This document shows, one piece after another, positions 1 through 7,680 of a stretch of DNA of 64,000 bases. Source of the DNA: Gammaproteobacteria bacterium (ex Lamellibrachia satsuma) (GTDB lineage: Bacteria; Pseudomonadota; Gammaproteobacteria; Chromatiales; Chromatiaceae); NCBI GenBank assembly GCA_019623805.1, contig CP053680.1, positions 2,520,001 through 2,584,000 on the forward strand. Reading direction: 5' to 3'. The position numbers and the translations under genes are program-made. Within the stretch, counting starts at the first letter, position 1, and each line of letters begins with the position of its first letter. The notes beneath the pieces are model-generated. The model was not told the DNA's origin. It worked only from the letters and a program-made list of their open reading frames with translations, and ran no database searches.

Positions 1-1347
1 CTGGCGGGAATCGTTCTGCTCTGGTCCCATGCTGGTGGCCTGCAGTACGCACAGATCATCGATGTGATGCCGCAATTATCCCAAGCACAGGTCTGGCTAC
101 TGGTGGCGCTGTTTGGCTCAGGTTTTGCGGTCAAGATGGGACTGTTGCCGCTCCATCTTTGGCAGGCGGCGGCGTATGCCGAGACGCCGGGACCGGGGGC
201 TGCCTTCTTCGGCGCCATCTCTGCCCGCATGGGGCTCTACGCCATCATCCTGGTGCTGGTGCAGTTGATCGGTTTGGCACGGTTGAGTGAGTTGACGATC
301 CCCTTCACCTTTCTTGATATGCGCGACCTCTGGGCCTGGATTGCAGTGCTGACCATTATCCTGCCGACCTATACCGCGCTGCGCCAGACCGATGCCCGCT
401 ACCTGCTTGCCTGGCACGGCATCGGCCAGGGCGGCTACATGCTGCTTGGGGTGGTGTTGGGGGATGCCCTGGGTAGTGCCGGCGGGTTGCTGCACGTCTT
501 CAACTATGCGACCAATCAGGCCGTGCTCTTTTTCGCGGTATTTGCCGTGATGTTTCGTACGGGGACTGCTGACCTGAACAAGCTTGGTGGATTGATCACC
601 CGCATGCCGATCTCCTTTTTTGCCATGTTGGTGGGCATTATCGGGCTGGCCGGGTTACCGCCGATGAATGGCTTTGTCTCCAAGTGGTTCGTCTATCGCT
701 CATTGATGATTGAAGGCGAGCCTCTGCTCTTCCTGGGGGCGATAATCGGCACCCTGGGCACTATCCTGTCGGTCTACAAGCTGATTCATAACACGTTTCT
801 GGGACAGTTGCGGGTGGAACATGTTGAAGTGCGCGAGGCGCCCTGGAGCATGGTGGCACCGATGATTATTCTCATGTTGCTGATCTTCGCGACCGGCGTG
901 GCACCGGGCCTGGTTTTGGATTGGGTGGCGCTGGTGCAGTCGGCTGTCGGCCTGCCGGTGGTTGAGAACACGCTTGGCGGTGTCGAGCTGGCAAGTGGTT
1001 CCCTGGATATGCTCTGGGTGGTGGGGGTGTTGTTTGCCGGTTTCGGTATTGGTGCGCTGCTCTTCTACTCCGGCGGTCGCACCCGGCAGGTCCATCAACT
1101 GGACAACTATGCGGGTGGACACTTTCTGACGGCCGAAACCCGCTACCACTACAGCGACAATTTCTATGCTGGCCTGATGCACCTGATAAGACCCTGGTAT
1201 CGGGGGAGTTTCGTCTGGCTTGAGTCGACCCTGGGATCCCTGCTGGGAATCGCCGCGAGTCTTATGCAACGGCTTTACGGCGCGCGGCATCCCTCCATCT
1301 ATCTGCTGGTCACTGTCGTTGCAACACTGACCTGGGTATTGCTGTGA
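1..1347 (+). CDS. Proton-pumping antiporter-like subunit (NuoL/M/N, HyfB/MrpD type), 5' end missing
   Basis: This is the 3' part of a membrane ion-pump subunit of the complex I / group 4 hydrogenase family. The reading frame is open from base 1, so the start codon lies outside the window. The visible ~448 residues are almost all hydrophobic helices. Near the beginning they carry the family's conserved lysine followed by a Pro-Leu-His stretch (VKMGLLPLHLW), equivalent to the KxxxxPxHxW helix of NuoL/M/N. A second buried polar helix (WHGIGQGGY) and GLAGLPPMNGF, typical of this family, follow. The stop overlaps the start of the NuoH-like gene by 4 bases, so the two are translationally coupled. 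It should conduct protons or sodium across the cytoplasmic membrane, driven by the redox arm encoded downstream. Which paralogue it corresponds to (L, M or N) cannot be settled from the fragment. Confidence 0.85.
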   Translation: MAGIVLLWSHAGGLQYAQIIDVMPQLSQAQVWLLVALFGSGFAVKMGLLPLHLWQAAAYAETPGPGAAFFGAISARMGLYAIILVLVQLIGLARLSELTIPFTFLDMRDLWAWIAVLTIILPTYTALRQTDARYLLAWHGIGQGGYMLLGVVLGDALGSAGGLLHVFNYATNQAVLFFAVFAVMFRTGTADLNKLGGLITRMPISFFAMLVGIIGLAGLPPMNGFVSKWFVYRSLMIEGEPLLFLGAIIGTLGTILSVYKLIHNTFLGQLRVEHVEVREAPWSMVAPMIILMLLIFATGVAPGLVLDWVALVQSAVGLPVVENTLGGVELASGSLDMLWVVGVLFAGFGIGALLFYSGGRTRQVHQLDNYAGGHFLTAETRYHYSDNFYAGLMHLIRPWYRGSFVWLESTLGSLLGIAASLMQRLYGARHPSIYLLVTVVATLTWVLL

Positions 1348-2246
1348 TGAGTATTCAAACCCTGCTGATGGAACTGGTTTTGATGCCGTTGGTAGCCTTT
1401 GTTGTCGGTCTCTTTATGGTGCTGATGCTGCGCAGGATTGGCGCCAAACTGCAACGTCGGGTTGGTCCACCTATGATGCAGCCGCTCTATGACATCGTAA
1501 AACTCTACGGCAAAAAGACCCAGATCTCCCATGGCTGGATGCACGATATCGGTATTGTCATGGCCGTGGGTGGATATGTGGCGGCGGAGACCCTGCTGCC
1601 GGTGCCGGGCATGGACGGCATCGCTGACAAAGGCGGCCTGGTGACCCTGGTCTACGTGATGATGATCCCCTCGCTGGGTCTGGCGCTCGGCGTGGGCCAG
1701 TGTGCCAATCCCAACGGCTCCATCGGTATTGCCCGGGCGTTGACGGCGATGCTTGCCTACGATGTGCCGTTTGTCATCGTGGTTTTCGGCGTGGCCTGGT
1801 ATTTCGGCACCACCAATCTGGTCGACATCATTGCGATACAACAGGCAGGTGGGGTTGCGGGATGGGGGGCGATAGCGATGCCGCTGCTGGCTATAGCCGG
1901 ACTGTTTGCCCTGCAGGGCATGTTAGGCAAGCAGCCTTTTGAGATCTATATCGCCCCGGCGGAGATCGCCACTGGTCCAATGGTGGAGATGAGCGGTAAA
2001 TACCTGGGCGGTCTTTTTGTGATGCAGTGCTTTCAGCTCTATACCGCTGGTGTGTTGTATGTGTCGCTGTTTCTCGGCGGCGGAGAGAATTGGCTCTTCT
2101 TCCTGATCAAGGTTTTTGCGGTGGTGGCCATTCCCATGACGGTGGCGTTTCTGTTTCCCCGTTACAAGACGGAACAGATGATCCGTCTGATGTGGAAGTG
2201 GCCGGTGATGATCGGCTTGCTTGGACTGGCGTTTGTGATGCATTGA
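1344..2246 (+). CDS. NuoH/HyfC-like membrane anchor subunit
   Basis: A 300-residue membrane protein of the respiratory complex I subunit 1 family (NuoH, HyfC, HycD, EchB). These subunits link the peripheral redox arm to the pumping subunits. The cytoplasmic loop RRIGAKLQRRVGPP followed by QPLYDIVKLYGKK matches the family signature around RVGP and the lipid-side IKL segment. A later acidic loop reads GKQPFEIYIAPAEIATGP, comparable to the Glu-rich quinone-chamber loop of NuoH. About eight hydrophobic helices are visible. The length is close to that of HyfC/HycD (about 300-315) and shorter than canonical NuoH (about 325-340). It overlaps the upstream pump gene by 4 bases. A 164-base gap with a large palindrome separates it from the NuoB-like gene. 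Confidence 0.88.
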   Translation: MMSIQTLLMELVLMPLVAFVVGLFMVLMLRRIGAKLQRRVGPPMMQPLYDIVKLYGKKTQISHGWMHDIGIVMAVGGYVAAETLLPVPGMDGIADKGGLVTLVYVMMIPSLGLALGVGQCANPNGSIGIARALTAMLAYDVPFVIVVFGVAWYFGTTNLVDIIAIQQAGGVAGWGAIAMPLLAIAGLFALQGMLGKQPFEIYIAPAEIATGPMVEMSGKYLGGLFVMQCFQLYTAGVLYVSLFLGGGENWLFFLIKVFAVVAIPMTVAFLFPRYKTEQMIRLMWKWPVMIGLLGLAFVMH

Positions 2247-2273
2247 AAATAAACGCCCGGTTAACCCGTGTGT

Positions 2274-2374
2274 GGGTCTGGTATCTCCTGCTGTGGGACG
2301 CTATGAATACATCCCTGTAAGCTCGATGCGGCCATCCATGGCCGCATACGCCCACAGCAGGAGATACCAGACCC
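2274..2374. repeat. Palindromic element: 24-bp perfect inverted repeat with an inner hairpin
   Basis: The arms at 2274-2297 and 2351-2374 are perfect reverse complements (24 of 24). The 53-base centre contains a second perfect 10-bp hairpin (ATGCGGCCAT-CC-ATGGCCGCAT, 2326-2347). It lies between two genes of one operon. It has no T-run after the stem, so it is not a standard terminator. It looks like a dispersed palindromic repeat (REP/MITE-like) or an mRNA processing or attenuation hairpin that uncouples expression of the membrane and peripheral subunits. Confidence 0.85.
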
Positions 2375-2464
2375 GTTTTGGAGAAGTGCATAACTCGTAG
2401 GATGTGGTGAGTGATACGAACCGCATCGAACGCGACAAAAAATCGCATTAGGGTTGTTGCTCGG

Positions 2465-3208
2465 ATGAAAAGTATGAAAGAGATAGATAATCCAATCGAA
2501 GCGCCGGTAGACCAGAGTCGCACGAATCCCCTCGCCAGGGTGTTCGATGAACTGGTGCGCTTCTGTCGTTCCCGCTCCATGTTCATGCTGCACTACTGCA
2601 CCGGTTGTGGCGCCATCGAACTGCCCCCTGCCATGACATCCCGCTTCGATATGGAGCGGTTGGGTATCCAGCCGATGGTGACGCCGAGGCAGGCAGATAT
2701 CCTGCTGATTACCGGGTATGTCTCCATCAAGACCCTGAAGCGGGTGATTTTGACCTACGAGCAGATGGGTTCGCCAAAATATGTCATCGGTATCTGCTCC
2801 TGTACCGTCAATGGGGGCATGTACTGGCAGAGTTACGCCACCGCCAAACAGCTCGATCAGTACCTCCCGGTGGATCTCTATATTGCGGGCTGTATGCCGC
2901 GCCCGGAGGCGGTGTTGGAGGGAATGCGTAAGCTGATGGATCGAATCCGCAGCGGTGAGGCGGATGGCTGGAAAGACTACTATCGGCGTTACGATTGGTA
3001 TCTGGGCAATCAGCAGCACCTCTTTGGTGATGATTGGCAAACCCCTGCCGATGTGATCGGCGAAGCGTCTCATTACGATCTTGCCGAACCGGGAACAGAG
3101 GGTGAACACACCCGCCTGCTACAACAATGCCAGAAACCGCTTGAGCCGCAGCAGACCTTCTTTCAGATCGGTGGTTCTCTAGAGAAGAAGGGGGAGTCTC
3201 ATGAGTAA
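2465..3208 (+). CDS. NuoB/HyfI-like 20-kDa iron-sulfur subunit
   Basis: A 247-residue protein of the NuoB / NiFe-hydrogenase small-subunit-like family, which holds the proximal 4Fe-4S cluster (N2 in complex I). Cysteines occur as CTGC (a hydrogenase-type CxxC rather than the adjacent Cys pair of NuoB), then GICSCT, then AGCMPRPEAV, giving four cluster ligands in the right order. The C-terminus extends about 70 residues beyond the core as a charged tail. An upstream in-frame GTG exists at 2411, but the 18 residues it would add are not family-like, so I start at the ATG at 2465 (the ATG at 2474 is also possible). The end overlaps the NuoC-like gene by 8 bases. This subunit passes electrons to or from the site formed with the NuoD-like subunit. 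Confidence 0.88.
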   Translation: MKSMKEIDNPIEAPVDQSRTNPLARVFDELVRFCRSRSMFMLHYCTGCGAIELPPAMTSRFDMERLGIQPMVTPRQADILLITGYVSIKTLKRVILTYEQMGSPKYVIGICSCTVNGGMYWQSYATAKQLDQYLPVDLYIAGCMPRPEAVLEGMRKLMDRIRSGEADGWKDYYRRYDWYLGNQQHLFGDDWQTPADVIGEASHYDLAEPGTEGEHTRLLQQCQKPLEPQQTFFQIGGSLEKKGESHE

Positions 3209-3764
3209 AAAGGTCACCCCCTGGCTGGATAATCTGCTGCAGGAGATAGAAGGGGTCGAGATTCGCCGTAAGGACTCCCGGCGCGTGCGGATCGATATAG
3301 CTGCCGACTCCCTGCCGACCCTGTTGGAACTGCTGCGGGGACGGGCCGGATATGTGCACCTTTCCGCCATTACCTGCGTCGACTGGATCGATGACGGTCA
3401 GTTCGAACTGGTCTATCAGCTCTGGTCCTACGAGTCACAGTCACTGGTTTCGGCGCATATCCGTATCGCACGGGAACCTGGCGTCTACGTGTCGGTGTTC
3501 GATCTCTACCAACCTGCCGCCTTCTTCGAACGGGACATCCACGAGATGTTTGGCGTCTACTTCGAAGGCAGTCCGGACATGAGCAAATTTATCCTTACCG
3601 AGTGGAACGGCCCGCCGCCGATGCGCAAGGAGTTCGATGCCGAGGCTTGGGTGAACGAGACCTTCGAGTGGAAAGACTATCAGCCGGATTGGTTGAAAGA
3701 GATCACCGAGCAGGGGGGCGGGATCGTCAAAACGCCTGAAGAGGCGAGGCAGAAAAAACCATGA
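3201..3764 (+). CDS. NuoC-like 30-kDa subunit
   Basis: A 187-residue stand-alone homologue of the complex I 30-kDa subunit (NuoC/HyfG N-domain). The diagnostic segment ERDIHEMFGVYFEGSPDMSK is present almost exactly as in the family, preceded by VYVSVFDLYQPAAFFERD. It binds no cofactor and helps assemble the peripheral arm. It overlaps both neighbours by 4-8 bases. In E. coli Nuo and Hyf this domain is fused to the 49-kDa subunit; here the two are separate, as in many other bacteria and archaea. Confidence 0.9.
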   Translation: MSKKVTPWLDNLLQEIEGVEIRRKDSRRVRIDIAADSLPTLLELLRGRAGYVHLSAITCVDWIDDGQFELVYQLWSYESQSLVSAHIRIAREPGVYVSVFDLYQPAAFFERDIHEMFGVYFEGSPDMSKFILTEWNGPPPMRKEFDAEAWVNETFEWKDYQPDWLKEITEQGGGIVKTPEEARQKKP

Positions 3765-4903
3765 GGCCGGAAAACTATCAGGCGATAAGTCATCCGCCAA
3801 GCAATGAGTATGAACTCAACTTCGGACCCAACCATCCGGGCATCGAGGGCAACTATGCCCTGAAGGTAAAACTGCACGGTGATGTGGTTGTCGCCGCCCG
3901 TGCCGATGGGGGTTACCTGCATCGCGGTTTTGAAAAGCTGATGGAGGGGCGGTTGTGGATTCAGAATATTGCCCTGGTGCCCCGCATCTGTGTCCCGGAT
4001 CCCGTACCGATGGAGGTCTGTTACTCCATGGCGGTGGAGGCATTGACTGACATGGAGGTGCCGGAGCGCGCGCAGTGGTTGCGGGTGTTGCAGCTTGAAC
4101 TGTCGCGTATCGCCGCACACCTGTTCACCTTCGGTGGCCACGCGGCGACTACCGGCATGTACACCACCATGTATTGGGGGGTGGCCGACCGGGATCAGGT
4201 ACTCGACCTTTTCGAGGAGTGGACCGGTGGGCGCGTCTACCACATCTACAATATCCCGGGTGGGGTGCGTCGGGATATGCCGGCAGGGTTCCTCGACCGG
4301 GTGAGTCGCACCATGGACTATATCGAGTCCCGCCTGCCTGACTACGACAACCTCTTCTTTACCAACCAGGTCTTTGTCGACCGAGCCAGGGATACCGGCC
4401 CGATGAATCAGCAGCAGGCACTGGAGTGGGGGGTCACCGGGCCGAATCTGCGCGCCACCGGACTGGCCTTCGATGTGCGCCGCGACGATCCCTACCTTGT
4501 CTACGATCAGATAGATTTCGATATCCCAACGGAGGCGCCGGGAGATGCCTGGGCGCGCACCCTGGTGCGGCGTCAGGAGTTGAAACAGAGCATCCATATT
4601 GTGCGTCAGGTGGTGGAAAAACTGCCTTCGGTTGGCGGCCCTGTTCGCACTCAGATTCCCAATCCCCTGGCATGGAATGTTCCTGCGGGCGAGACCTATA
4701 CCCGGGTCGAGTCATCAAAAGGCGAGTTGGGTTACTACGTGGTCTCCGATGGTGGCGACAAGCCCCATCGGGTACATGTGCGTGGGCCGTCATCGATGCA
4801 CGCCGTGCAGGTGCTGGAGCAACTGGCGGTGGGCGCGCGATTGGAGGACGTGGCGCAGATCATGTTTTCACTCGATGCCTGTCCGCCGGAGGTGGATCGC
4901 TGA
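3761..4903 (+). CDS. NuoD/HyfG-like 49-kDa catalytic subunit with half-lost NiFe ligands
   Basis: A 380-residue homologue of the complex I 49-kDa subunit and of group 4 NiFe-hydrogenase large subunits. NiFe enzymes bind the metal with two CxxC motifs. Here the N-terminal motif region reads RICVPD (first Cys kept, second replaced by Asp, around residues 76-79). The C-terminal motif reads DACPPEVDR (first Cys kept, second replaced by Glu), ending in EVDR as in complex I. The protein is thus intermediate between hydrogenase and quinone-reductase forms and is unlikely to carry a complete NiFe site. There is no C-terminal extension for maturation cleavage. The TGA stop overlaps the next ATG by one base (TGATG). 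Known hydrogenase-related complexes without NiFe (Ehr, Mbs/Mbx) are the closest analogues. The substrate is unknown. Confidence 0.85.
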   Translation: MRPENYQAISHPPSNEYELNFGPNHPGIEGNYALKVKLHGDVVVAARADGGYLHRGFEKLMEGRLWIQNIALVPRICVPDPVPMEVCYSMAVEALTDMEVPERAQWLRVLQLELSRIAAHLFTFGGHAATTGMYTTMYWGVADRDQVLDLFEEWTGGRVYHIYNIPGGVRRDMPAGFLDRVSRTMDYIESRLPDYDNLFFTNQVFVDRARDTGPMNQQQALEWGVTGPNLRATGLAFDVRRDDPYLVYDQIDFDIPTEAPGDAWARTLVRRQELKQSIHIVRQVVEKLPSVGGPVRTQIPNPLAWNVPAGETYTRVESSKGELGYYVVSDGGDKPHRVHVRGPSSMHAVQVLEQLAVGARLEDVAQIMFSLDACPPEVDR

Positions 4904-6741
4904 TGAGCGACATCGACTACAAAGAGAAGGGCAGTATTCTCAATCCGCTGAAGAGCCTGCAGTTCTTCGCCCGCAAGGCGGTCACCGAACCACTGGAGCC
5001 GCGTCTTGCCTCTCTCAGTTACCGCGGTTTTCATCTCAACGACTGGGAACTCTGCATAGGTTGCAGTTCCTGTCAGAAGGTCTGCGATAACGCCGCCATC
5101 AGCATGATCGAAATCCCGGGTCTACCCTCTGATCCGGACAAGGGGGTGCGCAACCAGCGTCCAGCCATCGACTATGGCCGCTGCTGCTGGTGCGCCCTCT
5201 GTGTCGACATCTGCCCCGCCGGTTCCATCTCTCTCTCCAGAGAGTATGTGCATACCTGCACCCAGGAGGAGATCGACAGCTACTTTATTCTGCCCGATCC
5301 CAATGGAATCCATAAAAAATTCTACGGTTATGGCTGGCGCAAGGTTGCCGACTCCGATCTGCTTGACTTGGATCGGGGTGAGATGGAGGAGCGCAGTGCG
5401 GATCAACGCAGTGATAACTTCGATGAGATCGTCGATGGATATAGCCTTGAGCAGGCGGTGGCGGAGGCCTCCCGTTGTGTGCAGTGCGGCATGTGCCACG
5501 ATGCCTGCCCGACGCACATGCATGCGCCTGAGTATATTCGCGCCATCTGGCAGCAGGATATGGAGGAGGCGGTGCGGCAGATCTATCGCACCAATCCCTT
5601 CTCCCATGTCTGTGGACGGATCTGTACCCACCGTTGCGAGACGGCCTGTTCGATAGGTCGGCGCGGTGACCCTGTAGCGATTCGCTGGCTCAAACGGTTT
5701 GCCATGGATTCTGTCGATCACGAAACGGTGAAGGCGATTGCGGCACAGGAGAAGGTGGACTACCTGAGCGGGAAGCAGATTGCCATCATTGGCGCTGGGC
5801 CCGCCGGTCTTACCGCAGCTTTCGATCTGGTGAAACTTGGACATCAGGTAACCGTCTACGAGGCTCAGGCAGAGGCGGGTGGCATGACGCGCTATGGTAT
5901 TCCCGAGTACCGGCTGCCTTTCGACAAACTCGACCAGGATGTGGACGTCATTACCGCGATGGGCGTTACCATCGAATACAACACCCGTATCGGTGTTGAT
6001 ATCGAGTTGTCACAACTGCAACAGGATAATGATGCTGTGTTGTTGGCGCTCGGCATGCAACTCGGCCGCTCCACCCGCATTCCCGGTTCGGAACATGGGC
6101 AGGTTACCAAGGCGGTGGATCTGTTGCGCAGGATTGCAGCGGATGAGGCTTTTGATGTGCCCCGCTCAGTGGTGGTGATCGGCGGCGGTAATGTCGCGAT
6201 GGATATTGCCCGCAGCCTGGTGCGGCTGCAACGGCAGCAGTATGGAGAGAGCAGAATTACCCTGACTGCGCTGGAGGACCGGGATCATTTTCTCGCCGAC
6301 CCGGTGGAGATAAAGGAGTCGATCGAAGAGGGGGTAGAGATTCTCGACAGCCGCGGTCCCCAGGCCTGTGAAATCGATGAAAAGGGCAGGCTGATCGGTC
6401 TGCGAACCTGGAAGGTATTATCAATCTTCGATGAACAACACCGCTTTGCGCCATCCTACGATGAAAGCGACGAGCAGCTTCACGAAGGGGAGATGGTGAT
6501 CGAGGCGATCGGCCAGATGTCGGATGTCAGTCTGCTGGGTGATGAATTGACCGAGCGGCTTGAGTGGAATCGTGGCCGGCTCCAGGTTGATGAGGCAGGC
6601 CGAACCTCGGAGACCTGGCTTTGGGCCGCAGGTGACTGTGTGAACGGTCCGGATGTGGTACATGCGGTGGCTGATGGCCATCGGGTGGCGGCCAGCATAG
6701 AGGCTGTTCTTGGCCAACAGGAGACAGATCATGAGTCATGA
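4903..6741 (+). CDS. Fusion: NuoI-type 2x[4Fe-4S] ferredoxin + GltD/NfnB-type FAD/NAD(P)H oxidoreductase
   Basis: A 612-residue fusion. Residues ~1-130 are a NuoI/HyfH-like ferredoxin with two cluster motifs, CIGCSSCQKVC and CCWCALCVDIC...P. Residues ~180-270 are the GltD-type N-terminal iron-sulfur domain (CVQCGMCHDAC, then CGRIC..RCETAC). The rest is an FAD/NAD(P)H disulfide-oxidoreductase-like fold with IAIIGAGPAGL (FAD) and VVVIGGGNVAMD (NAD(P)H). I start at the ATG overlapping the preceding stop; a longer open frame upstream is only shadow of the NuoD-like gene. The fusion replaces the NuoEFG input module: NAD(P)H (or ferredoxin) would feed electrons through FAD and clusters into the NuoB/NuoD-like subunits. 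Such flavoproteins also occur in NfnB and sulfide dehydrogenase, so polysulfide or ferredoxin chemistry is possible. Confidence 0.88.
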   Translation: MSDIDYKEKGSILNPLKSLQFFARKAVTEPLEPRLASLSYRGFHLNDWELCIGCSSCQKVCDNAAISMIEIPGLPSDPDKGVRNQRPAIDYGRCCWCALCVDICPAGSISLSREYVHTCTQEEIDSYFILPDPNGIHKKFYGYGWRKVADSDLLDLDRGEMEERSADQRSDNFDEIVDGYSLEQAVAEASRCVQCGMCHDACPTHMHAPEYIRAIWQQDMEEAVRQIYRTNPFSHVCGRICTHRCETACSIGRRGDPVAIRWLKRFAMDSVDHETVKAIAAQEKVDYLSGKQIAIIGAGPAGLTAAFDLVKLGHQVTVYEAQAEAGGMTRYGIPEYRLPFDKLDQDVDVITAMGVTIEYNTRIGVDIELSQLQQDNDAVLLALGMQLGRSTRIPGSEHGQVTKAVDLLRRIAADEAFDVPRSVVVIGGGNVAMDIARSLVRLQRQQYGESRITLTALEDRDHFLADPVEIKESIEEGVEILDSRGPQACEIDEKGRLIGLRTWKVLSIFDEQHRFAPSYDESDEQLHEGEMVIEAIGQMSDVSLLGDELTERLEWNRGRLQVDEAGRTSETWLWAAGDCVNGPDVVHAVADGHRVAASIEAVLGQQETDHES

Positions 6742-7243
6742 AGGGGAGGGCCATCAAAGCGATTACGATCGTCTGCAGTCGAAAAAGAGTCTCAAAGAGA
6801 TCCTTGAAGTGGCGACTGAGTTCGAACGCACCGCCCGGGATTTTTATACCGCGCTGATCCCCAATGTGAGCAAGCGCATTCGTTATCTGGTGGAGGAGCT
6901 GGCGGCAGAGGAGCAGGGGCATTTTGACTTGTTCAATGAACTGGCGGCAAACCCTTCGATCGAGAATGAGATAGAGCGTGCGGTTGCCGTGCCGGTGAGT
7001 GACAGCCGTTTTTCAGATTGCATCCAACTGCCGGATCTCGGTGAAAATCCGGATGATCAGACAGTGCTGCAATATGCGTTAGGCAGAGAACAGGCGGCGA
7101 TGGATCAGTATACGGCCCTGGCAGAGAGCACCGAATCCGGCGTTATCCACGACCTGTTTATTTTTCTGGCGCGGGAGGAGACCATTCACAAACATGAGCT
7201 GGAAAAGCTCTACTATGAAGTGGTCCACACCGGGGGCGTTTAA
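6731..7243 (+). CDS. Ferritin-like (rubrerythrin-type) diiron protein
   Basis: A 170-residue four-helix protein with diiron-type motifs: a first EFERTARDFY helix, an EEQGH motif (ExxH), then REQAAMDQY and EETIHKHE near the C-terminus. There is no rubredoxin domain. Start chosen at 6731: AGGAGA sits 7 bases upstream, and the start overlaps the preceding fusion gene by 11 bases. The tight coupling suggests it works with the complex, perhaps removing peroxide or oxygen that would damage the iron-sulfur clusters, or storing iron. That role is inferred from rubrerythrin biology and position only. Confidence 0.8.
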   Translation: MSHEGEGHQSDYDRLQSKKSLKEILEVATEFERTARDFYTALIPNVSKRIRYLVEELAAEEQGHFDLFNELAANPSIENEIERAVAVPVSDSRFSDCIQLPDLGENPDDQTVLQYALGREQAAMDQYTALAESTESGVIHDLFIFLAREETIHKHELEKLYYEVVHTGGV

Positions 7244-7269
7244 GAACCCTCTGAACGAATAGAGAAACC

Positions 7270-7359
7270 TGTCATCTCGACCGTAGGGAGAGATCTCAAG
7301 CAGCGGAGTGCTTACTCGCTATCGGGGGTATGAGATTTCTCCCTACGGTCGAAATGACA
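7270..7359. repeat. Dispersed palindromic repeat, family A copy 1
   Basis: Two 29-base arms (7270-7298 and 7331-7359) are inverted repeats with two mismatches. They begin TGTCATCTCGACCGTAGG and end with the complement. A second copy is at 18774-18862. It lies between convergent genes and could act as a bidirectional transcription stop, but its occurrence elsewhere marks it as a dispersed REP/MITE-like element. Confidence 0.85.
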
Positions 7360-7381
7360 ATAACCGAGTCATTCCGCTTCC

Positions 7382-7669
7382 TTACTGCAATGTCGTCATG
7401 CGAACAATAGCCTCTGGAAACAGATAGGCCAGCACAATCATCAGCGGAATGACATAGAAATAGAGTCGCATGGAAATGCGGATATAGCGGTTGGCGTTGA
7501 TGAGCTCCATGAAGTGATCAACGATCATGCGTCCTTTGTAGCCGATGGTTACTGCGACGATGATAATAACCGCCAGCCCCGTATCGGCGGTTTCCGCGAT
7601 AAAGGCACTGAGCAGCGTCAGTAGCATGAGCTGTGTCCAGATGAAGTCGATGCTTTTGTTGGCGAACAT
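7382..7669 (-). CDS. NorF/CoxIV-like small membrane subunit
   Basis: A 95-residue protein with three hydrophobic helices, resembling the prokaryotic cytochrome c oxidase subunit IV / NorF family (charged GRMIVDHFMEL loop between helices 2 and 3). The start at 7669 is preceded by GGAGGG six bases upstream. A longer frame exists but its extra N-terminus reads across the upstream gene. It follows the CoxIII/NorE-like gene by 11 bases. These pairs assist heme-copper oxidases or nitric oxide reductase. No catalytic oxidase subunit is in the window, so the partner is not known. Confidence 0.7.
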   Translation of the reverse strand: MFANKSIDFIWTQLMLLTLLSAFIAETADTGLAVIIIVAVTIGYKGRMIVDHFMELINANRYIRISMRLYFYVIPLMIVLAYLFPEAIVRMTTLQ

Positions 7670-7680
7670 GAACAGCCCTC

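Noticed and set aside
4426..4902. 159-residue N-terminal extension of the NuoI/GltD fusion
   Set aside because: It lies within the NuoD-like gene in another frame and has Arg/Gly-rich shadow composition; the overlapping ATG at 4903 gives the normal ferredoxin start.
3761..4903. Functional group 4 NiFe hydrogenase
   Set aside because: Two of the four metal-ligand cysteines are missing, there is no C-terminal maturation extension, and no hyp or endopeptidase genes are nearby.
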